Assembly: GCA_937146725.1 (NCBI GenBank)
Contig: CAKZRU010000098.1
Location: 1 to 64,000, forward strand
DNA: 64,000 bases
Source of the DNA: an uncultured Myxococcales bacterium
Lineage (GTDB): Bacteria; Myxococcota_A; Bradymonadia; UBA7976; VGTA01
Direction: 5' to 3'
In this document: positions 1 through 8,919 of the stretch, in pieces
Numbering within the stretch: position 1 is the first letter of the stretch
Layout of the letters: every line of letters starts with the position of its first letter
Translations under genes and position numbers: made by a program
Notes under the pieces: generated by a model
What the model saw: the letters and a program-made list of their open reading frames with translations, nothing else
What the model was told of the DNA's origin: nothing
Database searches by the model: none

Positions 1-113
1 TCATGAAAATCTGGAAGTTTTTTTAAGACGATTTAAGACTTGTCTGTTGATTAGGGGTTGCGTTTGAGTGTTCAATAGTATGCACAGTATATAGCTTTAT
101 GATGTACAGGGTG

Positions 114-161
114 ATCGAATTTAACAATTCGATTACTTTACCTGTCCCTTTTTCTTATAAT
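114..161 (+). promoter_or_regulatory. Possible promoter with adjacent inverted repeat
   Basis: A perfect 7-bp inverted repeat, ATCGAAT/ATTCGAT with a 6-nt loop, lies at 114-133. It abuts a TATAAT box at 156-161, which has a weak TTACTT -35 candidate 17 bp upstream. The pair sits about 80 nt ahead of the secreted protein gene at 244. The repeat could be an operator. The -10 box is a full match to consensus but the -35 box is poor, so this is a tentative call. Confidence 0.3.
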
Positions 162-243
162 CATAAGGTGTTATGCATTCATACCAATGTGAACAAACAA
201 GATTAATAGTTATAAAGCCTATTAAAAAGGAGACCTAGACTAT

Positions 244-2757
244 ATGCGTCAGTTAGTCCTCGTTTTATTACTTCTAATGCCACTTACTAATCAATTAAAG
301 ACTGCACAAGGAGAAATAGTGGACAACAGTAATACTGTTGAAAGCACTGTAAATAACACAATTCAATTTACTAATGAGATTTTCACGGTTAATTATACAG
401 TAAGATGTGATATCGGGCTAGAAGTTCAAGACTCGTTGATTAGAACCATAGAAGAGTCTGCTGAACAAACTCACGAAACAAGTGAACATCAGAGGTCTAC
501 TTCATTACATTTGAATAAGCTACAAGCAAAATTGGGATTGTTAAGTATAGGCGGATCTTTTGAGCATACAAACTTAACCTACGGTATTAATGAGTCTGAT
601 ACAGTCAAATCCAATCACAGTACTAAGATCAAAAGTGTAAAGAATACACAAAGGATTAAAAGTAAGGATATATTTTGGGAAATCGCAATACTTGTTCAAA
701 ATATTTCCCGCAATAAAACACTCATTTTAAAAGATGTTGGTATTAAGTTTAATATCAACGGTGTTCCGCATGAAGCTAGAGTACCTCGAGGAAAAAACTA
801 TAGAATATTCCCATCAAGAAATGAACGAGTATTAATCAAAATACCTGTTGAAACTCGTGATCAAATGAGAATTATTCAAAATGGTTGTAAACACAATTTC
901 AATCAAATAAAATTTGACCCTCTAAAAGATTTCTTAGGTACAATATATACAGAAGATGATCGTAAAACGGACCTAATATCTAAAGTAATCATTAATAATC
1001 AAAATGCAATTAAATTAAAATGGAAACTTTATTCACAATACAATGCATTACCCAGAGAGGTCTATTATAAACTTAAAGGCATCAGTAATACGAGTCTTGA
1101 ACAAATACTTACACGATATAAAATAATGACTGGAGCTGAGCCTAAGTCTTTGAGAACTGATGGAGTCTGGTTTAATATTTACAAACAAAAACTGTCGGTT
1201 ATTAATCAAACTGAACCATTGAAAAATCAAGATCACGATCTTACTTTTATTACGTTTGAAGAGATCAATAAAGTAATAATGGAATGTTATAAACATAAAA
1301 ATAAAGGTTGTGTTCCTCAAGAATTAATAGAGCCTCTTCAAGAAAGTAGTTTCAAAGATACATATTACAAATATATTGCCCTTTTAGGACAACAAGATAA
1401 GATTATAGAAAATCGAGACTACATCAATCAACTCCAAGAAAAAGAGTGGTTAGAGATATATTTATTGCTTGCAGGTCTTGACCCTAAAAAAGTTACTAAA
1501 CTAACTCAACGGACTGAAACTTACTTCCAGTATGTTAACAAACTGAACAGCAGTATTTGGAAAGCATATCTTTCAGATAAAAGTTCATTGATAAAGATTG
1601 AAACTGAAATTAATGAGTTCAGAAAATTACTTGAGCTTGCATGGAAACTGAATCCTGATTTCGTCCAAAAAAATCTAGGCAGCTATCTCGATACACTGTT
1701 GTGTGTCAACAAACTATTAGATAGAAAGTCATTAATTAAGACAGAAAACTCTCAAACCATTACTCGGCTTAAATTATTAGCAGCAGGTATATCGCCATCA
1801 ATTATCGAAAGCCTTATTTCTGATAACCCTAGGAGTTTTGAATCAAAACTTATAAATGCTTATTTAATCGACTTAAAAAAGGATAAAGCGAACCGCCAAT
1901 TTCCTCTTCAAGTATTGAAAGATCACTTTGATTCTAGCCTGGTCCTCAGTAATCCTTCAATAAGTTCATTTGATAACTTGATTCGCTATGTGAGAGCTAA
2001 GAGTAGATCCACTTATGTATCGGCCAAGTCTGATTATGTGAGTCTTGGCATGGTAGAAAAAGATGAACCAATATTTTTATATATAAGAAATACATGGAAA
2101 GTTGGTTCGGGATATACGTGGGTTGGCCCTGAGGGCTATAATAAATCAAGTTATAGAATTTGGACTAAAGCATTTAACCCTATTTCTTATCAGACTGAAG
2201 AAAGTATGCTTGGCCAGCTAATTTGTTATATAAAAAAAGATGGAGAAAATACTTATATCAACATGATTAAACAAAGACTTACATATTTCGTACCTTACGT
2301 TTCCGGTGAGTTTTTATGTATTATCAATGATCATGATCGAGATAATAACTCGGGAGAACTTCTTATTACCCTTAAAAGCAGTCATCAGAACAAAAAAATG
2401 ACTTCATCTAATACTCAACGACTTCTAAATGATTGGAAAGGTGTTAGGTTTAGTTCAGCCAGCGGAAAAAACTGGACCATTGAGTTAAATGCCAGACGTG
2501 ATAGTAAACAGTTATCAGTGGAATATCCTACGTATGGTTGTAAAGGGGAGTGGCACTTACTTACAAGATCTGAAGATAACTTAACTTTTACCTATAAAGA
2601 AGTGTTATCAAAAGGCTCCTGTACTAATAATTTATTTGTTTCTGTAAAACTAGAAAATGATCATTTGATTGATGCTAGGTATTATCGAACCTTAGAAGAA
2701 TCAAAGCAACATGGAGAAGATTGGGTTGACCAAGCCTATTTGAGAAACTTTCAGTGA
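244..2757 (+). CDS. Secreted protein of unknown function with PA-IL-like lectin module
   Basis: The function is not recognised. The start ATG follows a good ribosome site (AAGGAG, 10 nt upstream). Residues 1-23 form a signal peptide with a Leu-rich core and cleavage near TAQG, so the protein is exported. The middle, about residues 230-560, is rich in Lys, Leu and Asn and looks helical. Residues about 590-705 resemble PA-IL-like galactose-binding modules: an aromatic-rich strand with WVGPEG, then GEFLCIINDHD with a following DNNSGEL, the usual G-x-L-x-x-x-IND...NSG layout. The last 90 residues contain two Cys pairs and a SVEYPTYGCKGEWHL segment, like small beta domains that end secreted bacterial proteins. 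The gene is visibly more AT-rich than its neighbours, which suggests recent acquisition. No partner gene is adjacent. Confidence 0.75.
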   Translation: MRQLVLVLLLLMPLTNQLKTAQGEIVDNSNTVESTVNNTIQFTNEIFTVNYTVRCDIGLEVQDSLIRTIEESAEQTHETSEHQRSTSLHLNKLQAKLGLLSIGGSFEHTNLTYGINESDTVKSNHSTKIKSVKNTQRIKSKDIFWEIAILVQNISRNKTLILKDVGIKFNINGVPHEARVPRGKNYRIFPSRNERVLIKIPVETRDQMRIIQNGCKHNFNQIKFDPLKDFLGTIYTEDDRKTDLISKVIINNQNAIKLKWKLYSQYNALPREVYYKLKGISNTSLEQILTRYKIMTGAEPKSLRTDGVWFNIYKQKLSVINQTEPLKNQDHDLTFITFEEINKVIMECYKHKNKGCVPQELIEPLQESSFKDTYYKYIALLGQQDKIIENRDYINQLQEKEWLEIYLLLAGLDPKKVTKLTQRTETYFQYVNKLNSSIWKAYLSDKSSLIKIETEINEFRKLLELAWKLNPDFVQKNLGSYLDTLLCVNKLLDRKSLIKTENSQTITRLKLLAAGISPSIIESLISDNPRSFESKLINAYLIDLKKDKANRQFPLQVLKDHFDSSLVLSNPSISSFDNLIRYVRAKSRSTYVSAKSDYVSLGMVEKDEPIFLYIRNTWKVGSGYTWVGPEGYNKSSYRIWTKAFNPISYQTEESMLGQLICYIKKDGENTYINMIKQRLTYFVPYVSGEFLCIINDHDRDNNSGELLITLKSSHQNKKMTSSNTQRLLNDWKGVRFSSASGKNWTIELNARRDSKQLSVEYPTYGCKGEWHLLTRSEDNLTFTYKEVLSKGSCTNNLFVSVKLENDHLIDARYYRTLEESKQHGEDWVDQAYLRNFQ

Positions 2758-2882
2758 AACCACATAACGTAAACACAAGAAACATAACAAAGAACCCAAC
2801 AAGGCAAAGAACCCAACAAGGAATCAGTAGACTATATAACGCTCTAGATCTTTAGCTAATTCCCTCTCTCAAAGCATAAGTT

Positions 2883-2909
2883 ACCCGCACCTTAACCAAA
2901 GGTTAAAGC
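2883..2909. repeat. Transposase-flank repeat, copy 1
   Basis: A 27-nt sequence identical to 13366-13392. Its core TTAACCAAAGGTTAA is a 6-bp perfect hairpin with a 3-nt loop. Both copies lie about 95-120 nt beyond the 3' end of a related Y1 transposase reading frame, and weaker similarity continues between hairpin and stop codon (for example GCCACTACGTC in both). This is what the terminal hairpin of an IS200/REP-associated element looks like. The rest of the 2758-3001 gap shows nothing else beyond a short direct repeat of 'aagaacccaacaagg'. Confidence 0.7.
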
Positions 2910-3001
2910 CTAAAATATATACCTAAACTGTAAACTCCTACGCTGTTAAACTTACGACTACCAAAACTTCAAAGGCCACTACGTCTAAGCCTAAATTAGT
3001 C

Positions 3002-3364
3002 TCAATCAGACAAATACCTGCCGCCAAACATAGGGAAACCACCCTCTGGAAAGCAGACAGAAGCCGTTTGAAGACTCAAATGAATCGCTTGACTTAAGTC
3101 AGCAGAGACCTCTTGGAAACGTGCTTTAAATTCAAAGTACAGCTTTTGATAAGCCTTCAAGGCTTTAATACACTTTGTCCGGCATAATGGACGGGTTCCT
3201 CTTTTGGTGAAACGGGGTTTACAAGTACGTTCTCGTAATACCTTTTTCATATCCATTACTTGAGTTATTTTATGTTCTTTTAACGCATCTCGAATGCCTT
3301 CAGCAGATAGTTTTCGACAAAGGTCTTGATCCTCTGAGTTTTTAAAATCCTGCCAAACTGTTCG
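3002..3364 (-). pseudogene. C-terminal remnant of Y1 (REP-associated) transposase
   Basis: The frame reads without stops from about 3364 down to 3002 and matches the last 120 residues of the intact transposase at 13487-14422. Shared stretches include RPLCRTKCIK, AYQKLYF and FGGRY at the end. Upstream of the Met at 3256 the similarity continues (LCRKLSAEG against LCSRLSAEA), then breaks at a stop at 3365-3367. The catalytic HUH motif and Tyr are absent, so it cannot encode an active enzyme. The copies differ at many residues, so this is an old paralogue and not a recent duplicate. Confidence 0.85.
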
Positions 3365-3529
3365 TTATCGACGTCCCGCATGTGATGTTAGTGGTGCCTG
3401 TGTCTGTGCAGATGAATCTCTGAGCCCAAGTTGCAACTAGGATCAAGTAACTAGGTTCATTGTGAGTTAGATTAAATCTTGTTAGTTTACCTCTCCACTC
3501 AACTAAGCTTGGTGGAGAGGAGAGTGATA

Positions 3530-5149
3530 TTGCTTAGAAACAAATATTTAGCAGCCACTAAAACGACTAAAATTAAAAAAGTAACGACTAAAACAGCCAT
3601 CATGACCTGTGTCTTGTTTTTGCTCTGCTGTGTACAATTTAGCCTTGCTCAAGTGCTTGAATCTGACTTTGATGGGATGACTTTTGTTAAGATTTCGGCG
3701 GGTGAATATCAATTTGGTTCATCCTCAGATCAGGTGTTGCGTCTAAGTAATGAGCTTCCATTACCCATCAAGATTTCCCATAGCTTTTGGATGGGTAAAT
3801 ATGAGGTGTCACAGGCGGAATGGTTGAGTGTTATGGATTATAATCCAAGTACTTACCAAGCTTTGGCCCCTGATCAAAATCGACCCGTAGAAAATATGAC
3901 TTGGCAACAGGCTCAAGACTTTGTGGCTAAACTTAATGAGCAGGCGGGCGGTATTTATTATCGCTTACCTACCGAAGCCGAGTGGGAGTATGTGGCCAAG
4001 GCGGGGCAGAGTGATACTTGGTCTTTTGGTAATGATCTTGGCGCATTAAGTTCTTATGCCTACTATGCTGCTTCCGGGCCTCAAGCTCGTGGTTTAACTC
4101 AGGCTAACCCTTGGGGCGTTCATGATCTTTATGGCAATGTATATGAATGGGTACAAGATTGGTATGTACCTTTTAAGTCAGAAAATCGAGGGGCTTGTCC
4201 TCCCTTGAACGGTCAATACAAGGTCATTCGTGGGGGAAGTGTCAATTGTGAGACACGTTGGTTAAGATCGGCGAGTAGAAACTTACTTGCTCCTGATCGC
4301 AGTAGTTATGCAGTCGGGCTACGCTTGGTGCGTGTTGATCAACCCGATCAAGATCCGTATCGGTCAGTGATAAGCTGTGAACCTGTTCTTGCATCAATGG
4401 AACAAGTGCCTGGCTTGGTCATTGCCGAAATTCCTAATGATTTACCTGTCTACGATCGTGGTGATTGGCCACATTGGATCGATAGTGATGGTGACTGTCT
4501 TAATACCCGGCATGAAGTCTTAGAAAGTGAAAGCTTAGCTGTGGTGAGCATGGTTAGTGGCGATCACTGTCGAGTAGATCAAGGGTTATGGGCTGACCCT
4601 TATACCGGTCTTAACTTTACCAATGCCTCAGACCTTGATGTTGACCATATGGTGCCCTTGGCCAATGCACATGTCTCGGGAGGATGGCAGTGGACAACAG
4701 AGCAAAAAAGAGCCTATGCCAATGATATAATTGATCCTGAGCATCTTATTGCGGTGCAAGCTGCGGCAAATCGTTCTAAAGGGGCTCGAGGCCCCGAAGA
4801 GTGGCAACCGGATAATTTGGCATACCACTGTGACTATGCCAAGATTTGGATTGGGATTAAGGCACGGTGGGGCTTGACGGCAACAAATCTTGAATGGCTT
4901 GCCTTGCTCTCTATGCTAGACACTTGTCCTAACGGTCGACCCTTAATTACCAATCCGCCCGAGGTGGATGAGTCTTTATTGGTACAAGAGCCCGATCATC
5001 CGGGAGATGTGGTTAATTGTGGTGACTTTAACCATTATGATGAGGCCTTTGCATGGTTTATGCAGTATTATGAAGAATATGGAGATATCGCTCGCTTAGA
5101 TGCTGATGGAGATGGCATTCCCTGCGCTTCTTTACCGGGGGCGCCTTAA
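3530..5149 (+). CDS. Secreted FGE-sulfatase / HNH nuclease / Excalibur fusion protein
   Basis: I place the start at TTG 3530 because GGAGAGGAG lies 7 nt upstream; an open frame runs back to 3479 without a ribosome site. The product has 539 residues. A Lys-rich n-region and a hydrophobic core (VLFLLCCVQFSLAQ) form a signal peptide. Residues about 50-268 are a formylglycine-generating-enzyme-like (SUMF1) domain, with RLPTEAEWEY, GNVYEWVQDW and IRGGS motifs. Residues about 310-470 match the DUF1524/GmrSD C-terminal HNH endonuclease family, with DVDHMVPLANAH as the catalytic segment followed by NRSKG and CDYAK. Residues about 496-537 are an Excalibur calcium-binding domain ending DADGDGIPC. It is predicted to be an extracytoplasmic nuclease; the FGE domain may bind rather than catalyse. 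The stop is 41 nt from the convergent adenine methylase gene. Confidence 0.85.
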   Translation: MLRNKYLAATKTTKIKKVTTKTAIMTCVLFLLCCVQFSLAQVLESDFDGMTFVKISAGEYQFGSSSDQVLRLSNELPLPIKISHSFWMGKYEVSQAEWLSVMDYNPSTYQALAPDQNRPVENMTWQQAQDFVAKLNEQAGGIYYRLPTEAEWEYVAKAGQSDTWSFGNDLGALSSYAYYAASGPQARGLTQANPWGVHDLYGNVYEWVQDWYVPFKSENRGACPPLNGQYKVIRGGSVNCETRWLRSASRNLLAPDRSSYAVGLRLVRVDQPDQDPYRSVISCEPVLASMEQVPGLVIAEIPNDLPVYDRGDWPHWIDSDGDCLNTRHEVLESESLAVVSMVSGDHCRVDQGLWADPYTGLNFTNASDLDVDHMVPLANAHVSGGWQWTTEQKRAYANDIIDPEHLIAVQAAANRSKGARGPEEWQPDNLAYHCDYAKIWIGIKARWGLTATNLEWLALLSMLDTCPNGRPLITNPPEVDESLLVQEPDHPGDVVNCGDFNHYDEAFAWFMQYYEEYGDIARLDADGDGIPCASLPGAP

Positions 5150-5190
5150 TTCTATCATTTGACATCCACTTATTTTTGAGATCCCCCCAT

Positions 5191-6507
5191 TTACTTGATT
5201 AACTGAGCAAAGCTTTGGTCCTCAGGATTAAACAGCCAAGTTGAGTTTGGTAAGCTGTAGTTTTCATCTTGCTTAAGCCAAGCATTTAACTTGGGAAACT
5301 TCTCAATATCTCCCTTAGCCTTTTTGGGAGTGAATCTTGCTTTGGAAGCAAAGCGTTGGGGATTTTTGCATGCAATTATCAAATACTCGCGCAAAGGAGC
5401 TTGAGCATTTGCTCTATCGATCCACTGTCCTGACTTTTTAGCAATTTGGCTTTGCTTGTTAGCCCGATGTTCGGTCATATATACTCTAAACGAGGTCATA
5501 TCACAGCCGGCCCAACGATAAATCGCTTCAAAGTCTTTGGCGGTTAATAAGCCTTTATTAGAGTAAGAAAAAGCCACAATGGGCGCTCTTACTTCTTCGA
5601 TTAAGCGGATAAACTTGGGCATAACCACAGCACGCTTGTTACGTTCTAAGGGCTCAGTGTAACCCTTGGTATGAACGGGTTTAGAAGCCTTACCAAAGGT
5701 TTGGGGGCGATCATTGGTGACCAAAGTATGCCATAGGTGATAAAATGATGAATACCGAGTCGCCACTACCAAGTTTTTATTATTGGTACCATAGGGTGGG
5801 TCAAAATAAGCTAAATCTGCTTTAATATTAGGTAATTGCTCAAATATGTCACCCGTCAAATGTTTATGCTTACTTTGGGAGCGTTTTTCAAGCTGAGGTA
5901 CTTCCAAGTGAATGTCTCTTTGGGCGGCGATGCACCAGCGTTTTAGGTAGCCATTTTGGTGGCCAACCACATTTGACACTTTGTTGACCGCTAAAATAAG
6001 CGAGAGCAGTAAGACAGCTTCTTCACTATCCGAGATCTCTCCGCTTTGTTGCCAAAGGGCAATTTGATGACGCATCATGTCAATACGACGGGCATTTTTT
6101 TTAAGCCATACCTTTTTGACGCCATTCTCATCCTCTGAACGGCCCTCATTCCACTCACCGCCATATGTTTGGCTAAACCAGCCATCACAAGACTCAAAAA
6201 AGTCTCTATTTAAGTTATTTAAGTGTCGAATATACTTTTTATAGTGGGAAGGGGCATAAGGATTATTTAGATATGCAGAAAGGATCACTTTAGAAAACGA
6301 AAGTTTATCGTTACTGATAATCCGATAATGATCTCTAAAATAATATGATACTCGTCCACTTCCCGCAAAGGCATCAAAAAAGCTTTTGGGCTTAGTTTTA
6401 ATGAGGCCAAGATCTGCATTAGACATGGAGGCCACAAAATGATCAATCGCCGCTTCTATAAAGGGTAAAAGGCTTTGCTTGCTCCCCATGTATTGAATGG
6501 TTTTCAT
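5191..6507 (-). CDS. D12-class adenine-specific DNA methyltransferase
   Basis: Transfers a methyl group from SAM to the N6 of adenine in DNA. The N-terminal YMGSKQSLL segment and FFDAFAGSGRV (43-53) form the SAM-binding site, and DPPYG at 236-240 is the catalytic motif IV; this order is typical of the Dam/DpnM (D12) family. At 438 residues it is longer than Dam (about 280), with extra sequence at 100-200 and after 330 that may form the target-recognition region. No restriction endonuclease of a classical type is adjacent. The nearest nuclease is the secreted HNH fusion, encoded convergently 41 nt away. It could be an orphan methylase or half of a restriction-modification pair. The target sequence cannot be read from the gene. 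Confidence 0.9.
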   Translation of the reverse strand: MKTIQYMGSKQSLLPFIEAAIDHFVASMSNADLGLIKTKPKSFFDAFAGSGRVSYYFRDHYRIISNDKLSFSKVILSAYLNNPYAPSHYKKYIRHLNNLNRDFFESCDGWFSQTYGGEWNEGRSEDENGVKKVWLKKNARRIDMMRHQIALWQQSGEISDSEEAVLLLSLILAVNKVSNVVGHQNGYLKRWCIAAQRDIHLEVPQLEKRSQSKHKHLTGDIFEQLPNIKADLAYFDPPYGTNNKNLVVATRYSSFYHLWHTLVTNDRPQTFGKASKPVHTKGYTEPLERNKRAVVMPKFIRLIEEVRAPIVAFSYSNKGLLTAKDFEAIYRWAGCDMTSFRVYMTEHRANKQSQIAKKSGQWIDRANAQAPLREYLIIACKNPQRFASKARFTPKKAKGDIEKFPKLNAWLKQDENYSLPNSTWLFNPEDQSFAQLIK

Positions 6508-6573
6508 AGATATATCATTTGTGGATTAATTATAGTGCATGTCTTGAGGGGCTTAAGAGTACGATTTAGGGGT

Positions 6574-7689
6574 CTATTTAGGGGCCAAGTGAGCACAGCG
6601 CTGCAAAAGTAAGGCTCGTTTCTCAGCCTTTGCTTTTATACGTTCTTTACGTTTTTGGGCCCGTTCAGCTTTGATTTTTGCTTGTTCCTGCTTACTGAAC
6701 ATGGCGAACTCTTGCTTACGCTGTTCTTCGGTGTCTTTTTCAGCGAGTTTTCTTTCTTTTTGTTCGACTTTAGAAAACCAACTAAGTCCTTCACAGCCTA
6801 AACCTTTTGGCAAAGGGCCTTGGTTATCGCATTCTAGACTATCCTTGGGGCAATGTAAGCGAATATGAAAATGTTGGTGATGCCCATACCAAGGCCTAAG
6901 CTTTCTCAGCCATAAAGGCTCAGGCTGGGTTTTAAACTCTGGACTTGCTTTGTAAAGTGTGCACATTTGCTCTTTGATTCTAAAATGCACAAAAATACGA
7001 GCTACTTCTTCTTGCTCTGCCGCTAATCTAAGTAAGGTTTGATGGCGCTTAGACCATACTTTTTGATCAATGAGTTCTCGCCAGCCACTAATGAGGCTTG
7101 GATGCTCAATATCAAAGCGCTTTTGCTTAAGTTTTTTGGCACTCCACTTTTTTTTCTTAGCCTTTCGCTTAAGCTTTTGAAGACGTCGCTTAGCCTCAGT
7201 TTGAAGATAAGTAGCATCACCACCAAACCATACATCGACATCTAAGCCACTCTGATGACTACGATGCCCATAGGCCATTAGGCCACCACGAACTTGTGAT
7301 AGATCACCTACTTCAATCGGGGTTAACTGCTTTTCTTGTACAGCTTTACCGAGCTTTCTGACTAGGTTGATGCTTTCAGGATGAGCAAAGTAGCGGTGTC
7401 TAAAACGTCTAATACTTTTAAAACCTGGGCCTTGCGCGGGTAAGGATGCTGCACCTTGTAGACAGCCATTAGCATAAGAGCCAATACTTTGAGCCTGACC
7501 TTTACTAGGTGTTTTGGCTTTAGTCCAAGGAAGCCGCTCTCTTTTGGCCCAAGCGGATGAATGGAATTGAGCACTCAACTGAGTTAAAGCGATACTGCAC
7601 AATAGAACCATGTAAAACACGGGGAGCCGGCTTAGCTTTCCATAAAGTAAAAGACTGTGTAAGCGTTTTGACAGATCTAATTTAGGCAT
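6574..7689 (-). CDS. mepA: Penicillin-insensitive murein endopeptidase (peptidase M74)
   Basis: Cleaves the D-Ala-mesoDAP cross-link in peptidoglycan in the periplasm. Residues 20-48 form a signal peptide ending HSSAWA. The zinc-binding motif GHRSHQSGLDVD lies at 141-152 and is followed by a second His cluster, HHQHFHIRLHCP, at about 274-285; both match the LAS metallopeptidase MepA. The family is usually about 270 residues. The extra length here is a basic Lys/Glu-rich C-terminal tail (about 310-371) and a Lys-rich insert near 168-185 (KKKK runs). It shares the minus strand with the DivIVA-domain gene 44 nt upstream, so a common transcript is possible. Confidence 0.9.
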   Translation of the reverse strand: MPKLDLSKRLHSLLLYGKLSRLPVFYMVLLCSIALTQLSAQFHSSAWAKRERLPWTKAKTPSKGQAQSIGSYANGCLQGAASLPAQGPGFKSIRRFRHRYFAHPESINLVRKLGKAVQEKQLTPIEVGDLSQVRGGLMAYGHRSHQSGLDVDVWFGGDATYLQTEAKRRLQKLKRKAKKKKWSAKKLKQKRFDIEHPSLISGWRELIDQKVWSKRHQTLLRLAAEQEEVARIFVHFRIKEQMCTLYKASPEFKTQPEPLWLRKLRPWYGHHQHFHIRLHCPKDSLECDNQGPLPKGLGCEGLSWFSKVEQKERKLAEKDTEEQRKQEFAMFSKQEQAKIKAERAQKRKERIKAKAEKRALLLQRCAHLAPK

Positions 7690-7733
7690 CTCAATTACTT
7701 TCTGAGTTCGCTCTAATCAAGTCTAGTGTAGAC

Positions 7734-8693
7734 CTAAGTTTCTTCTGCCACTTCAGTATTTGTGTCAGTATTTAAGTCTTCTTGTAAGCTTTCAGGCTCA
7801 ACTCGGCGAGGCACTTCGGATAAAACTTGCTGTAATTTAGCCAAGCCTGACTTTTCATTGCTGATTTCTCCAGCTTTTGGACTTGACTTAACCGAATCCA
7901 AGGCTTTGGGGGTGAGAGTTGGGCTGGGCTGGCTCACTGCACTGCTTTTTAAGTTACTTTTAGGAAGCTCAAGCCGGCTAGCCGCCAAAGGGCGACTGGT
8001 GAGAGGCTCCGGAATAGAGGGCGTCAAGATTTCTTGTTCAGCTTGCTTTTGTATTTGTGGAGAAGATGACAATAATTCTTCACCAAGCGAATTACCTAAA
8101 GCAAGAGTCAATTCACGAGCTTCTAAGAGTGTGTCTCCCTTATCTTGAGTCCTCGCCTGCGAACTACTTTCTTGAAATAATGACTCTGACATCGTCTGCC
8201 ATTCTGCTTCTTCATTTCGCCAACGATCTTGTGCGGTGCGTAAGTGTTCCTCTTGATTTTCTAACATTCTCAAGTGAGATTCTACGACTGAACGCAGTTC
8301 AACACTTAAGCGCTCTCGTTGTCTTTTTAGACTTTGGGTCTCACTGAGTAACTGATGTAGACTTTGGCGCCCTTCTTTAAGAATTCGCTCGGCCTGTAAC
8401 TCGGCTTCTTTAATCAATAGCTCAGACTCTCGTCTGGCTTCTTCTCGATTTTGCTCAGCTAAAGAACTTGCCGCGATTAAGGCATCTCGTAAGCGGATTT
8501 CATAGTCTTCAACCTGAGCTAAGCGCTGTGCCTTTAATTCAAGGGCTTCTTCGGCTTTTTCTTGCTCTCGGATCATCGTGGTTAACTGATGTGAAACCTG
8601 AGCTAAAAAAGACCTAACTTCATCCGGATCATAACCACGCCAAACCGTTTTAAACTCATGACGTTCGATTTCGATAGGGGTTAGTTTGATCAT
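7734..8693 (-). CDS. DivIVA-domain coiled-coil protein
   Basis: Residues 1-35 match the DivIVA N-terminal membrane-targeting domain: IEIERHEFKTVWRGYDPDEV, then FLAQV. A long coiled coil rich in Glu, Gln, Arg and Leu follows to about residue 170. The last 150 residues are low-complexity (Ser, Pro, Leu, Lys) and probably disordered. DivIVA proteins sense negatively curved membrane and scaffold division or polar growth proteins. In Gram-negative lineages of the myxobacterial type this domain is known but its role is less clear. The start ATG has AAGGAG 8 nt upstream. It lies just upstream of mepA, so a cell-wall or division role is plausible. Confidence 0.85.
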   Translation of the reverse strand: MIKLTPIEIERHEFKTVWRGYDPDEVRSFLAQVSHQLTTMIREQEKAEEALELKAQRLAQVEDYEIRLRDALIAASSLAEQNREEARRESELLIKEAELQAERILKEGRQSLHQLLSETQSLKRQRERLSVELRSVVESHLRMLENQEEHLRTAQDRWRNEEAEWQTMSESLFQESSSQARTQDKGDTLLEARELTLALGNSLGEELLSSSPQIQKQAEQEILTPSIPEPLTSRPLAASRLELPKSNLKSSAVSQPSPTLTPKALDSVKSSPKAGEISNEKSGLAKLQQVLSEVPRRVEPESLQEDLNTDTNTEVAEET

Positions 8694-8919
8694 GACTGTG
8701 AGCTCCTTAAACTATGCTTTACCTAAATACTAACTCATTTTTTCTTATGACTTAATCAAGCTTCTCAAAAAGGCTGACTCTGTAAAAGAATCAATAAAAG
8801 AACACAATTGAGAGAAGGCTTGTTCTAAGAGTGCATCAATGTATTGACGAGGATGAATCTAAAGTCAATCTCAAGTCAAAAACTTAGGTATTTTCTAGTC
8901 TTTCTCTAGTCTTTATCCT

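Noticed and set aside
7762-8148. 128-residue plus-strand frame
   Set aside because: Lies antisense to the low-complexity tail of the DivIVA-domain gene, which has strong family support.
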